The notes below the pieces were generated by a model. The model saw only the letters and a list, made by a program, of their open reading frames with translations, was not told the origin of the DNA and searched no databases. The translations under genes and the position numbers were made by a program. 64,000 nt of DNA from an uncultured Alistipes sp. (GTDB taxonomy: Bacteria > Bacteroidota > Bacteroidia > Bacteroidales > Rikenellaceae), in the NCBI RefSeq assembly GCF_963931675.1, contig NZ_OZ007039.1, positions 2,207,806 to 2,271,805 on the forward strand, given 5' to 3'. Below are positions 9,260 to 17,983 of the stretch, piece by piece; position 1 is the first letter of the stretch; every line of letters begins with the position of its first letter.

Positions 9260-12160
9260 TCAATATCCGAAGATCTCCTCCTGCGAGACGGTGCGGATGG
9301 GGCCGAGCGTCTTGAGGAAATTGAGGTCGAGGGCCTTGATGTCGCCCAGAATACCGTAGGTGTAGGGGCGATCCTTGACCCACTTCTGCTGCGTGGCCTT
9401 CACGTCGTCGATCGTCATGTTCTGCACCTGTTCGAAAACCAGCCGGTTGGGATCCTCCGAGAGCCCCAGACGGCGCAGGGCGAGGTAGGAGTTCAGGACG
9501 CCGATTCCCGTGGTGCGGTCGGTACGCAGGCGGGAGATGATAGCCTCCTTGGCGATGTGGAAGGCCGCATCCGATTCGGGCATCTGGTTGATGATCTCGT
9601 CGAAGGCCTCGATGGCGGTCTGCATCTTGTCGTTCTGCGTGGCGATGAAGGCGATGTAGTTGTAGCTGTCATCGGCATAGGAGGGGGTTCCGAGCCATGC
9701 CTGGGCCGTGTATGCCAGACCGCGGGCCTCGCGCATCTCCTGGAAGCAGATGGAGTTCATGCTGCCGCCGAAATACTCGTTGTAGAGCGTGATTTCGGGT
9801 TCGTTCTTCACGTCGAACGCCTCGCCGCGGTTCGAATACTGCAGGTAGTAGAGCTGGTTGGCATCGTACTGTGCCAGCACGACGCTGCTCTTGTCCGTGC
9901 GCTGCATCTTCGGGTGGCTCTTTTCGAGCGGCGCAAGCACCTCGGCCGCCTTGTGGCACGCGGCGATGCTGGCCTTGACCTGATTCTCCTCCTGCGGGCC
10001 GTAGTAGAGCACCTCGTGCTGTTTGTTCATCAGGTCGCGGACTGCGGCGATCAGCTCCTCCGAACCGAGTGCCATGAGCGCCTTGTTCGAGAGGGTCGTG
10101 CGCTTGATGTACTCCTCGCCGTAGAACATGTAGCGCTGCAGGGCTCCGAAATTCTGGCCCTGGTTGAGCTTGGCATCGGCGCGGGACTTGATCAGGTCCT
10201 GCTTGAGGTTTTCGAGGATGGCCTCATCGGCAACGGCCCCGGCAATCAGCCCCTCAACGATCTCCATGGCCTTGGGCATGTTCTCGCTCAGACCCGAAAT
10301 CGAGATGAAGCTCTGGTTGCTGCCGGCGCGCATCGAGAAGGAGCAGGCGATGTCGTACATCTCCGAAGCGATCTGCTCGGCACTCATGGCCTCGGTCCCG
10401 AGATAGCTCAGGTAATCGAAGGCCAGCGAGAGGGCGGGATTGTTTTCGGTACCCGTATCGAATACGTAGTTGAGCGTGAAGATGTCGTTCAGTTCGTTCT
10501 TCTTGTAGAGGACGTGGATTCCGTCGCGGAGGTCGAACTGTGACATCTCCTTCTGGTAGTCGACGAAGACGGGCTCGATGGGCTTCACCTTGGAGTTCTG
10601 AATCTCGGTCAGGAAGGCGCTCTGCATGTCGCGGTTCGTCACGATCGGGGTGATCTTCGGAGCGGCGATCTTCTGCACGTTCTTGTCCTCGCCTTCGCGT
10701 TTGTAGACGATGGCGTAGGCGTTCTCGCCGAGGTACTTGTTCGCCCAGTCGACGACATCCTGCTTGGTGATCTTCGACATGCGGTCGATCTGCGCCACCT
10801 CGTCGGCCCAGTCGGTCCCGGCGATGAACGACTGCACGTACATGTCGGCCCGCGAATCGTTGTCCTCGTAGGCCCGCATCATGTAGAGTTTGAAGTTGTT
10901 GATCGATGCCTCGATGAGCTTCTCGTCGAAATCGCCCGAACGCAGTTTGGCCACTTCGCCGAGGAGCAGGTCGCGGACCTCTTCGAGCGACTGTCCGGCC
11001 TTGGGGCTTCCGCCGAGGAGGAACGAGCTGTAGTCGGGCTGTCCGGAGTATCCGCCGTAGGCGCTGAGGACTTTCTGCTGCTGGTTGAGGTCGAGGTCGA
11101 TCAGTCCGGCCTGTCCGTTGCTGAGGATGGCGCTGGCGATCTGAGCGACGTCGTTCGGGTCGGTCGAGCCGCCCGGCAGACGCCAGCCGATCATCACGTT
11201 GGCAGCCTCCAAACCGTAAACCTCCCGCACGACGGGCTCGGTGATGGGCTCTTCGGGCTTGAATTCGAGTTTCGGGAGGTTCTCGTTGGGCTGCATGTCG
11301 CCGAAATACTTGTCGATGGTGGCGATCACCTCGTCGGGATTCAGGTCACCCGATAAGCAGATGGCCATGTTGTTCGGAACGTAGTAGGTCTTGTGGTAGT
11401 TCCGCACGTTGGTGATCGAGGGGTTTTTCAGGTGCTCCTGCGTGCCGAGTACGGTCTGCGTGCCGTAGGGGTGGTTGGGGAAGAGCGCGGCGTCGAGTGC
11501 CTCCCAGACCTTGCGCGCGTCGCGTGTGAGCGACATGTTCTTCTCCTCGTAGATGGTCTCCAGCTCGGTGTGGAAGCCGCGGATTACGGGGTTGCGGAAG
11601 CGGTCGGCTTCGATCTTCGCCCAATTCTCCACCTCGTTCGAGGGGATGTCCTCGACGTAGACGGTCATGTCCTGCGAGGTGTAGGCGTTGGTTCCGTTGG
11701 CACCGATGGCGGCCATCAGCTTGTCGTATTCGTTCGGGATGGCGATCTTCGAAGCCTCGTAGCTGATCGAGTCGATGCGGTGGTAGATGGCCGCGCGCTC
11801 AGCCTCGTCAGAGGTCTTGCGGTAGACCTCGAAGAGCTGTTCGATCTCGTCGAGCAGGGGTTTTTCGGCGGCGTAGTCCGAGGTCCCGAAGTTGGGCGTA
11901 CCCTTGAACATGAGGTGTTCGAAGTAGTGGGCCAGACCGGTTGTTTCGGCGGGGTCGTTCTTGCCGCCGACGCGCACGGCGATGTAGGTCTGGATGCGGG
12001 GCGTCTCCTTGTTGACGCTCATGTAGACTTTCAGACCGTTGGGCAGGGTGTAGATCCGCGTGTTCATCGGATCCCCTTTGACGGTCTCGTACTTGTACTT
12101 GCTGCACGACGATGCGAGCAGGGCAAGGACCACGACGACCAGAGTCAGCAGTTTTTTCAT
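9260..12160 (-). CDS. M16 family zinc peptidase, two-lobed, lipoprotein
   Basis: Insulinase/pitrilysin-type metallopeptidase, 966 aa, thus a full double-length M16 chain with an active and an inactive half. The signal peptide MKKLLTLVVVVLALLASSC ends at a lipobox Cys19, so it should be a lipid-anchored envelope protein. The inverted zinc motif HYFEH is at residues 78-82, with the distal Glu in ELETIYEEKN about 75 residues later. The second half has no HxxEH, as expected for the family. The DUF456 membrane gene lies 12 bases upstream and is probably cotranscribed. The substrate (small peptides in the periplasm or at the surface) is inferred only from family. Confidence 0.93.
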   Translation of the reverse strand: MKKLLTLVVVVLALLASSCSKYKYETVKGDPMNTRIYTLPNGLKVYMSVNKETPRIQTYIAVRVGGKNDPAETTGLAHYFEHLMFKGTPNFGTSDYAAEKPLLDEIEQLFEVYRKTSDEAERAAIYHRIDSISYEASKIAIPNEYDKLMAAIGANGTNAYTSQDMTVYVEDIPSNEVENWAKIEADRFRNPVIRGFHTELETIYEEKNMSLTRDARKVWEALDAALFPNHPYGTQTVLGTQEHLKNPSITNVRNYHKTYYVPNNMAICLSGDLNPDEVIATIDKYFGDMQPNENLPKLEFKPEEPITEPVVREVYGLEAANVMIGWRLPGGSTDPNDVAQIASAILSNGQAGLIDLDLNQQQKVLSAYGGYSGQPDYSSFLLGGSPKAGQSLEEVRDLLLGEVAKLRSGDFDEKLIEASINNFKLYMMRAYEDNDSRADMYVQSFIAGTDWADEVAQIDRMSKITKQDVVDWANKYLGENAYAIVYKREGEDKNVQKIAAPKITPIVTNRDMQSAFLTEIQNSKVKPIEPVFVDYQKEMSQFDLRDGIHVLYKKNELNDIFTLNYVFDTGTENNPALSLAFDYLSYLGTEAMSAEQIASEMYDIACSFSMRAGSNQSFISISGLSENMPKAMEIVEGLIAGAVADEAILENLKQDLIKSRADAKLNQGQNFGALQRYMFYGEEYIKRTTLSNKALMALGSEELIAAVRDLMNKQHEVLYYGPQEENQVKASIAACHKAAEVLAPLEKSHPKMQRTDKSSVVLAQYDANQLYYLQYSNRGEAFDVKNEPEITLYNEYFGGSMNSICFQEMREARGLAYTAQAWLGTPSYADDSYNYIAFIATQNDKMQTAIEAFDEIINQMPESDAAFHIAKEAIISRLRTDRTTGIGVLNSYLALRRLGLSEDPNRLVFEQVQNMTIDDVKATQQKWVKDRPYTYGILGDIKALDLNFLKTLGPIRTVSQEEIFGY

Positions 12161-12172
12161 AGGGATATTGTT

Positions 12173-12682
12173 TTAAAAGAGATTAGTCAGCCAGTTCCAG
12201 AACGCGGGCCAGAAGTCGGCGACGACGTGGACGAGGATGCCGACCGCGACGATGAGCTTGATTCCGGTTCCGACGAAGAAGGAGAGGAAGGATCCGAATC
12301 CGACGACGAGGGCCTTGGCGAAGTCGCTGCGGTCGTTGACGAGCTCTCCGATGACGGCGCCGACGAAGGGCCCGAGGATGATCCCGACGGGTCCGGCGAA
12401 GAATCCGACGAAGATGCCGATGGTGGCACCGATGGATCCGGCGCGGGAGCCTCCGAACCGCCTGGTCATCCAGGCCGGGAGGAAGTAGTCGGCGGCGCAG
12501 ACGGCGATGCAGACGGCGAGCCAGATCCAGATGGCCGCGGCACTCATCTGCGAATAGGAGGTGAAATAGGAGCAGAGGAGTCCTCCGTAGGAGAGGATTG
12601 TCCCGGGGAGGACGGGGACGATACACCCTGCGATACCGAGTATCGCGAGGATGAAAGCGCATATCGAGAGCAGAATATCCAT
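12173..12682 (-). CDS. DUF456 family membrane protein
   Basis: Small integral membrane protein of 169 aa with about five helices. Starting at ATG 12682 it reads MDILLSICAFILAILGIAGC and then IVPVLPGTILSYGGLL, the Gly/Pro-rich motif typical of DUF456. A second Gly-rich segment, GATIGIFVGFFAGPVGIILG, is a glycine-zipper-like repeat. Function unknown. A -7 box at 12708-12715 supports this ATG over the TTG at 12700. It precedes the M16 peptidase by 12 bases. Confidence 0.85.
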   Translation of the reverse strand: MDILLSICAFILAILGIAGCIVPVLPGTILSYGGLLCSYFTSYSQMSAAAIWIWLAVCIAVCAADYFLPAWMTRRFGGSRAGSIGATIGIFVGFFAGPVGIILGPFVGAVIGELVNDRSDFAKALVVGFGSFLSFFVGTGIKLIVAVGILVHVVADFWPAFWNWLTNLF

Positions 12683-12707
12683 GGGCGGGTCGGTAGTCAA
12701 CCGGAGA

Positions 12708-12715
12708 CAAAGATA
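12708..12715 (-). promoter_or_regulatory. -7 box of the DUF456-M16 operon (TATCTTTG)
   Basis: The reverse strand reads TATCTTTG 25 bases before the ATG at 12682. Confidence 0.6.
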
Positions 12716-12727
12716 GGTATTTATACG

Positions 12728-12756
12728 AAAAAATCTCCTTCGGGGAGGAGATTTTT
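12728..12756 (-). terminator. Terminator after panCD
   Basis: Stem AAAAATCTCC with GGAGATTTTT around an eight-base loop, 32 bases downstream of the panD stop. On the reverse strand it is followed by a T run. Confidence 0.75.
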
Positions 12757-12788
12757 ACGGGTTTTCGCCAGGCGGCCGGTCCGGGGGG

Positions 12789-13148
12789 TTACTTAACGAG
12801 CCGGTTTGTGGCCGTGTCGGGGAAGATGACCCAGGGTCGGAACTGCTTGGCGTCCTCGAAATCCATCAGGGCGTAGGAGGCGATGATGACCACGTCGCCG
12901 ACTTGGACCTTGCGGGCTGCGGCTCCGTTAAGGCAGATGCAGCCGCTGTCGCGTTCACCCTTGATGATGTAGGTTTCGAAACGTTCTCCGTTGTTGATGT
13001 CCATGATCTGGACCTTTTCACCTTCGATCATGTTGGCGGCCTCCATCAGGGCCTCGTCGATGGTGATGCTCCCCACGTAGTTGAGGTCGGCCTGGGTGAC
13101 CGTCACGCGGTGGATTTTCGATTTGATGACTTCGATCTGGAATTTCAT
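12789..13148 (-). CDS. panD: Aspartate 1-decarboxylase proenzyme PanD
   Basis: Makes beta-alanine from aspartate for pantothenate synthesis. The 119-aa proenzyme begins [20 protein letters not shown]. The self-processing site is Gly26-Ser27 in NYVGSITID; Ser27 becomes the catalytic pyruvoyl group. Length and the [22 protein letters not shown] segment are typical. The start was placed at 13148 because its ATG overlaps the panC stop codon by one base (TAATG) and the protein begins exactly at the family N terminus; a longer upstream reading would only overlap panC. Translation is likely coupled to panC. Confidence 0.95.
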   Translation of the reverse strand: MKFQIEVIKSKIHRVTVTQADLNYVGSITIDEALMEAANMIEGEKVQIMDINNGERFETYIIKGERDSGCICLNGAAARKVQVGDVVIIASYALMDFEDAKQFRPWVIFPDTATNRLVK

Positions 13149-13984
13149 TATCGGATACGTATGTTGTCGATTAAACGGATGTCGCCGGCCTGTACGGCGA
13201 TGCAGCCCTGAATGCGGCCGGAGTCGCTCCAGGCGCGGACCTCCTGCATCGTGCGGGCGTCGACCGACTGGTAGTAGATGACCTTGAGCAGGGGGTTGCC
13301 CTCCACCTCCTTCACGACCCATTCCTTGAGGGCTTCGGGATCGAGCGTGTGCGACATTTCGACGGCACGGCGCAGCGTGGCGTAGATGTGGGGTGCGGCG
13401 GCGCGGTGCGGGGCGTCGAGGAGCTGGTTGCGCGACGAGAGGGCCAGTCCGTCCTCGCCGCGGACGATGGGGCACTCGACGATCTCGACCGGGAGGGCGA
13501 GTTGTGCGACCATGGCGCGGATGACGGCGATCTGCTGGAAATCCTTCTCGCCGAAGTAGGCGCGTGCCGGTCGCACGATGACGAAGAGCCGGCTGACGAC
13601 CTGGGCCACGCCGTTGAAGTGTCCGGGGCGGGTAGCACCCTCCATGACCTTGTCGATCTGTCCGAAGTCGAAGACGCGGGTGTCGGGTTCGGGATAGATC
13701 TCCTCGACCGGGGGCATCAGGACGAAATCGGCCCCGGCCTCTTCGAGCAGGCGTTCATCGGCCTCCGGGGTGCGGGGGTAGTGCTTCAGGTCGTTTTTGT
13801 CATTGAACTGCGTGGGGTTTACGAAGACGCTCACGACGACGGTCGGGTTTTCACGCCGGGCGCGCTCCACGAGCGAGCGGTGTCCCGCATGGAGGGCACC
13901 CATCGTGGGGACGAAACCGATCCCGGACTGCTCCGTGCGATCGAGTTCGGCGCGAAGCTCTTTGACGCTTGTAAATACTTTCAT
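13148..13984 (-). CDS. panC: Pantothenate synthetase PanC
   Basis: Joins pantoate and beta-alanine with ATP to form pantothenate. The protein has the nucleotidyltransferase motif [10 protein letters not shown] (HAGH at residues 32-35), [17 protein letters not shown] and the KMSKS-like SSRNQLL. The ATG at 13984 gives the usual N terminus ([14 protein letters not shown]), and a -7 box lies at 14012-14019. panD follows with a one-base overlap, so beta-alanine supply and its use are encoded together. panB is not in this window. Confidence 0.96.
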   Translation of the reverse strand: MKVFTSVKELRAELDRTEQSGIGFVPTMGALHAGHRSLVERARRENPTVVVSVFVNPTQFNDKNDLKHYPRTPEADERLLEEAGADFVLMPPVEEIYPEPDTRVFDFGQIDKVMEGATRPGHFNGVAQVVSRLFVIVRPARAYFGEKDFQQIAVIRAMVAQLALPVEIVECPIVRGEDGLALSSRNQLLDAPHRAAAPHIYATLRRAVEMSHTLDPEALKEWVVKEVEGNPLLKVIYYQSVDARTMQEVRAWSDSGRIQGCIAVQAGDIRLIDNIRIR

Positions 13985-14011
13985 CTCTGTAAGATTACCG
14001 AGTTGCGGGGG

Positions 14012-14019
14012 CAAAGGTA
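14012..14019 (-). promoter_or_regulatory. -7 box of panCD (TACCTTTG)
   Basis: The reverse strand reads TACCTTTG 27 bases before the panC ATG. It is divergent from the box at 14064-14071 with 44 bases between them. Confidence 0.55.
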
Positions 14020-14063
14020 GAAATTCCCGCAGACATAACGAAGGAAAATTTCAAAAAATGCAC

Positions 14064-14071
14064 TATCTTTG
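14064..14071 (+). promoter_or_regulatory. -7 box of the M49 peptidase gene (TATCTTTG)
   Basis: TATCTTTG lies 24 bases before the ATG at 14096. It supports that start, because an upstream alternative start would overlap the promoter. Confidence 0.6.
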
Positions 14072-14095
14072 ACGGAAACTAACGTTTTCACCAGC

Positions 14096-16120
14096 ATGAA
14101 AAGGCTTTTTACCATTGCAACCATGAGTATTACGATTTGCGCCGCCACCTCGTGCGGCGAGGGGACGAAGGGCACGGCGCCGTGGATCGTCGACCGGTTC
14201 GACGATATCAAGGTCATACGCTATGAAGTTCCTGGTTTCGAGACGCTTCCGCTCGAACAGAAGGAGCTGGTCTACTACCTTGCGGAAGCTGCGAAGTGCG
14301 GCCGCGATATTCTTTTCGATCAGAACTGCGTGGCGAACCTGCCGGTGCGTCGGACCCTTGAGGTGGTCTACGAAAACTACGCCGGGGACCGCACGACCGC
14401 AGAGTGGAAGGCCCTGGAGAAGTATCTCAAGAAGGTATGGTTCGCCAACGGCATCCACCACCACTATTCGAACGACAAGTTTACGCCGGAGTTTACGGAG
14501 GGCTACCTGCTGGATGTCATCGAGACGATCCCCGAGGAGAAGTTCGGCGAGCTGAATGCCCTGCGGGAGATGGTTTGCATGGCGATTTTCGATCCTGCGA
14601 AGTACCCCACGCGGCTGAATCAGCGGGCGGGCGACGACCTGTTGCTCACTTCGTCGAGCAACTACTACCGGGGCGTTTCGCAGGCCGAGGCCGAGAGCTT
14701 CTATGCCGGGATGGCGGCTGCCGACGCCAAGGACCCCGAACCGGTCTCCTACGGGCTGAACAGCCAGCTGACGAAGGACGAGGCCGGGAAACTCGCCGAG
14801 CGGACGTGGCGGGTCGGCGGCATGTATTCGGCGGCCATCGAGCGGATCGTCTACTGGTTGGAAAAGGCCGAATCGGTAGCGCAGGAGCCGCAGAAGTCGA
14901 ATATCGCGGCGCTGATCGCCTACTACCGGAGCGGTGACCTGAAGGAGTTCGACCGCTATAACATCGGCTGGGTGCGGGATACGGTTTCGAACGTTGATTT
15001 CGTGAACGGCTTCATCGAGACCTACGGCGATCCGCTGGGTTTCAAGGCGTCGTGGGAGGCGAACGTGAACTTCGTGGATTCGGCGGCCTGCCACCGCACG
15101 GATGCGATCTCGTCGAATGCGCAGTGGTTCGAGGACCACTCGCCCGTGGACCCGCAGTACCGCAAGAAGGAGGTGAAGGGCGTTTCGGCCAAGGTCATCA
15201 CCGTGGCGATGCTGGGCGGCGACTGCTACCCCTCGACGCCGATCGGCATCAACCTCCCGAACGCCGACTGGATCCGCAAGGAGTACGGTTCGAAATCGGT
15301 CACGATCGACAACATCACCTATGCCTACGACCAGGCGGCGCACGGCAACGGCTTCAACGAGGAGTTCGTGCTGCGGGCCGAGGACCGCGAGCGGATGGAC
15401 AAGTACGGCAAGCTGGCCGACGACCTCCATACGGACCTGCACGAGTGCCTGGGCCACGGTTCGGGGCAGCTGGCGCCGGGCGTGACGGGCTCGGAACTGC
15501 GCAGCTACGGCTCGACCCTGGAGGAGGCGCGTGCCGACCTCTTCGGGCTCTACTACCTCGGTGACGAAAAGCTCGTCGAGCTGGGTCTTGTGCCGTCGTT
15601 CGACGTGGCGAAGGCCGGTTATGCCGACTACGTGATGAACGGCCTGATGACGCAGCTGGCGCGCATCGAGCCGGGCAAGAACATCGAGGAGTCGCACATG
15701 CGCAATCGCAAACTGATCTCGGAGTGGTGCTACGAGCGGGGCAAGGCCGAGAACGTGATCGAACTGGTCAGGCAGGACGGCAAGACCTACGTGGTGGTGA
15801 ACGACTTCGGGAAGTTGCGCGGGCTCTTCGGGGAGTTGCTCCGCGAGGTGCAGCGCATCAAGTCGGAGGGTGACTACGAAGCGGGCAAGGAGCTTGTGGA
15901 GCGCTACGGCGTGCAGGTGGACCCGACACTTCACAACGAGGTGCTGGAGCGCTACGAGGCCCTGCACATCGAGCCTTACGGCGGTTTCGTGAACCCGGAG
16001 TATGAGCTCGTCGAGCAGGACGGCAAGGTCGTCGACGTGAAGGTCAGCTACCCGGCCAATTACGTGGAGCAGATGCTCGACTACTCGAAGAACTACTCCT
16101 ACCTTCCGAACGTCAACTGA
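14096..16120 (+). CDS. Dipeptidyl peptidase III (M49 family) lipoprotein
   Basis: Zinc exopeptidase that removes dipeptides from peptide N termini. The 674-aa protein has the M49 motif HECLGH at residues 449-454, the bacterial form also known from Bacteroides DPP III, and EEARAD at 476-481 supplying the third ligand. The N terminus MKRLFTIATMSITICAATSC ends in a lipobox Cys20, so it is predicted to be a lipoprotein facing the periplasm or surface. The ATG at 14096 was preferred because it starts the signal peptide and lies just after the -7 box. It is followed by its own terminator. Confidence 0.92.
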   Translation: MKRLFTIATMSITICAATSCGEGTKGTAPWIVDRFDDIKVIRYEVPGFETLPLEQKELVYYLAEAAKCGRDILFDQNCVANLPVRRTLEVVYENYAGDRTTAEWKALEKYLKKVWFANGIHHHYSNDKFTPEFTEGYLLDVIETIPEEKFGELNALREMVCMAIFDPAKYPTRLNQRAGDDLLLTSSSNYYRGVSQAEAESFYAGMAAADAKDPEPVSYGLNSQLTKDEAGKLAERTWRVGGMYSAAIERIVYWLEKAESVAQEPQKSNIAALIAYYRSGDLKEFDRYNIGWVRDTVSNVDFVNGFIETYGDPLGFKASWEANVNFVDSAACHRTDAISSNAQWFEDHSPVDPQYRKKEVKGVSAKVITVAMLGGDCYPSTPIGINLPNADWIRKEYGSKSVTIDNITYAYDQAAHGNGFNEEFVLRAEDRERMDKYGKLADDLHTDLHECLGHGSGQLAPGVTGSELRSYGSTLEEARADLFGLYYLGDEKLVELGLVPSFDVAKAGYADYVMNGLMTQLARIEPGKNIEESHMRNRKLISEWCYERGKAENVIELVRQDGKTYVVVNDFGKLRGLFGELLREVQRIKSEGDYEAGKELVERYGVQVDPTLHNEVLERYEALHIEPYGGFVNPEYELVEQDGKVVDVKVSYPANYVEQMLDYSKNYSYLPNVN

Positions 16121-16140
16121 CGCGTCGCGCAAGGAACGAC

Positions 16141-16171
16141 AAAAGGGCCGTGCGGAGGCACGGCCCTTTTT
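16141..16171 (+). terminator. Terminator after the M49 peptidase gene
   Basis: Stem AAAAGGGCCGTGC with its complement, a four-base loop, then TTTTT, 20 bases after the stop codon. Confidence 0.85.
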
Positions 16172-16250
16172 GTGCCCGGAAGCCAGCCCGAAGGTCTGCC
16201 CGAAAACCTGCTCCTCGGGTGATTGCCGACTCGGGGATCTCCTCTCCGCA

Positions 16251-16287
16251 AAAAAAGGACGCACCCTTGTCAATAAGGAGTGCGTCC
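16251..16287 (-). terminator. Terminator after rubredoxin
   Basis: On the reverse strand GGACGCAC pairs with GTGCGTCC, with an inner CCTT/AAGG stem, followed by TTTTTT, 25 bases after the rubredoxin stop. Confidence 0.75.
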
Positions 16288-16311
16288 CGGGTGTTCCGAT
16301 CTCCGGAAGCC

Positions 16312-16476
16312 TTATTCGGCGACCTCTTCGAACTGGTCCTTGCCGACGCCGCAGACGGGGCAAACCCAGTCTTCGGGAATCTCTTCGAACGCCGTTCCGG
16401 GGGCGATACCTCCGTCGGGATCGCCGACTGCCGGGTCGTAAACCCAGTCGCAGACTACACAACGATACTTTTTCAT
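16312..16476 (-). CDS. Rubredoxin
   Basis: Small one-iron electron carrier, 54 aa. The four iron-binding cysteines are in the two knuckles CVVCDW (residues 6-9) and CPVCGVGK (residues 39-42), with the family aromatic and acidic residues [10 protein letters not shown] and EIPEDWVCP. In anaerobes rubredoxin feeds superoxide reductase, rubrerythrin or related detoxifying enzymes; no such partner is adjacent. It is a single gene with its own terminator. Confidence 0.95.
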   Translation of the reverse strand: MKKYRCVVCDWVYDPAVGDPDGGIAPGTAFEEIPEDWVCPVCGVGKDQFEEVAE

Positions 16477-16533
16477 CTTTTTCGTGTTTTAAATGGTGAA
16501 TAATGGTGTGGATATGCAAATAGATTGCCGGAA

Positions 16534-17166
16534 TCACTCCGGCCGGGTTTCGGTTGTTCTGCCCGCCGCTTCCCGATGTCTTTCGGCGCCATTCCGGCTG
16601 TTTCCCGACTCCTGGGCCTCCTGTTCCGGGCCCTCCTCTTCCTCGTCGACCTCATCGTCATTGGGGCGGTTTCCGCCGGGCGGGGTGAGTTCGGCGACCA
16701 GCCGGTCGGCATCGGCGCACGAGACGTAGAGCCGGTCGTCGTAAATATCGGTGACCTCGACGAAATTGCGCCACTCCGAGGCGTAGATCCTCACGCGGTC
16801 GAGCCTCCGCAGGTCGATGAAATGCCCGTAGTATCCGAAGAATCCGTATCCGCCGAAGATGGGCAGGAACCACTTCATGCGGCGTGTCTCGACGCGGCGC
16901 ACCGAGGCGATTTCGTCGCGGCGGATCTCGGTGATGTCCAACAGGCAGCGCACCTCGACGCGATCGTCCGAGACAACGATCTTGCGGGGAATCGAGAGGG
17001 CCATCAGGGCGATCAGGGCGACGATGAACGAGGTGAACCATGCCGAGAGATAACCCCCTTCGTAGAGGTGGTAGAGCGCCCAGCCCAGCAGTGCGAAGAC
17101 GGCCAGGTAGAAGATCGACACGTAGATCGTGCGACGGGAAAAACGGTATTTGTAGACGCTCAGCAT
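16534..17166 (-). CDS. PH-domain-like membrane protein, function unknown
   Basis: A 210-aa protein with two hydrophobic helices (about residues 15-34 and 41-58). They are followed by a predicted bacterial PH-like beta domain (IVVSDDRVEVRCLLDITEIRRDEIASVRR... is the typical strand pattern) to about residue 155. The C-terminal 50 residues are charged and low-complexity, rich in Glu, Arg and Asn. It is the last gene of a reverse run with the M23 peptidase and ispD. No enzymatic motif is visible. The PH assignment is by pattern only. Confidence 0.65.
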   Translation of the reverse strand: MLSVYKYRFSRRTIYVSIFYLAVFALLGWALYHLYEGGYLSAWFTSFIVALIALMALSIPRKIVVSDDRVEVRCLLDITEIRRDEIASVRRVETRRMKWFLPIFGGYGFFGYYGHFIDLRRLDRVRIYASEWRNFVEVTDIYDDRLYVSCADADRLVAELTPPGGNRPNDDEVDEEEEGPEQEAQESGNSRNGAERHREAAGRTTETRPE

Positions 17167-17211
17167 CGGTTGGTTTGCGAATGGTTGGTATTCGGGTTTG
17201 TCCGGTCGGGG

Positions 17212-17976
17212 TTATTCCGTCTGTTCGAGGCGCCGGTCATTGGCTGCGGCTTCTGCGGCTTCTGCGGCCTCTGCGGCGGCCTCCTGGCGGGCGGCGAGGA
17301 TGGCTTCGGCGATGGCGAAATCCTCGGGGGTGGTGAGTTTGAGGTTACTGCGTTCGCCCGGTGCGAGCGAGACGGGGTAACCGGCGGCCTCCACGACCGA
17401 GGCATCGTCGGTGAAACTGCTCCGGAACTCCGCGCCGTAGGCTTCGCGCAGGAGCCAGCTCCGGAAGACCTGAGGGGTCTGCACGATGCGCAGGCGGGTG
17501 CGGTCGACGGGGTGCGAGCGGGGATCCGCAGCCTGTTCCGATCCGGCATCCAGCTCGCGGAACGAATCGACGGGCTCCACGACGGGAATGGCGGCTCCGT
17601 ACCGTATGGCCGTCTCGACCACACGGCGGATCATCTCCGCCGTGCCGAGCGGGCGCACGCCATCCTGGACGGCAATCAGGTCGGGATCGCTCTTCAGGGC
17701 CTGTAGCCCGCAGCGCACCGAGTCGAAACGCTCGGAGCCACCCGCCGTGATGCGGTGCGGCGCCACGTCGAAACGGGCCTTGAGGTTCTCCCAGAAGGGG
17801 ATGTGCTGTTCGGGGAGCACGACGGCGATCTCGGCTCCGGGCAGCGCTGCGGCGAAGGTGCCGATCGTGCGGGCCAGCACGGGCTCTCCGCCCAGCAGCC
17901 GGAACTGCTTGGGAATCCCCTCTCCCATGCGGCGGCCGCTTCCCCCGGCCACGATGATGACTGCGGTGCGTTCCAT
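17212..17976 (-). CDS. ispD: 2-C-methyl-D-erythritol 4-phosphate cytidylyltransferase IspD
   Basis: Third step of the MEP isoprenoid pathway: couples MEP with CTP. It has the nucleotidyltransferase signature VAGGSGRRMGEGIPKQF (residues 9-25), IAVQDGVRPL and a TDDASVVE segment. The normal fold ends near residue 230; the last 25 residues are an Ala/Glu repeat (AAEAAEAAEAA) encoded by repeated gcc/gct-type triplets and are probably dispensable. The gene begins seven bases after the M23 peptidase stop. ispE is also in this window at 32248. Confidence 0.95.
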   Translation of the reverse strand: MERTAVIIVAGGSGRRMGEGIPKQFRLLGGEPVLARTIGTFAAALPGAEIAVVLPEQHIPFWENLKARFDVAPHRITAGGSERFDSVRCGLQALKSDPDLIAVQDGVRPLGTAEMIRRVVETAIRYGAAIPVVEPVDSFRELDAGSEQAADPRSHPVDRTRLRIVQTPQVFRSWLLREAYGAEFRSSFTDDASVVEAAGYPVSLAPGERSNLKLTTPEDFAIAEAILAARQEAAAEAAEAAEAAANDRRLEQTE

Positions 17977-17983
17977 AAGCGGA

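Noticed and set aside
9170-10543. Long forward frame opposite the M16 peptidase
   Set aside because: It begins at the terminator and is an antisense reading of a gene with a complete zinc motif. Long antisense frames are expected at this GC content.
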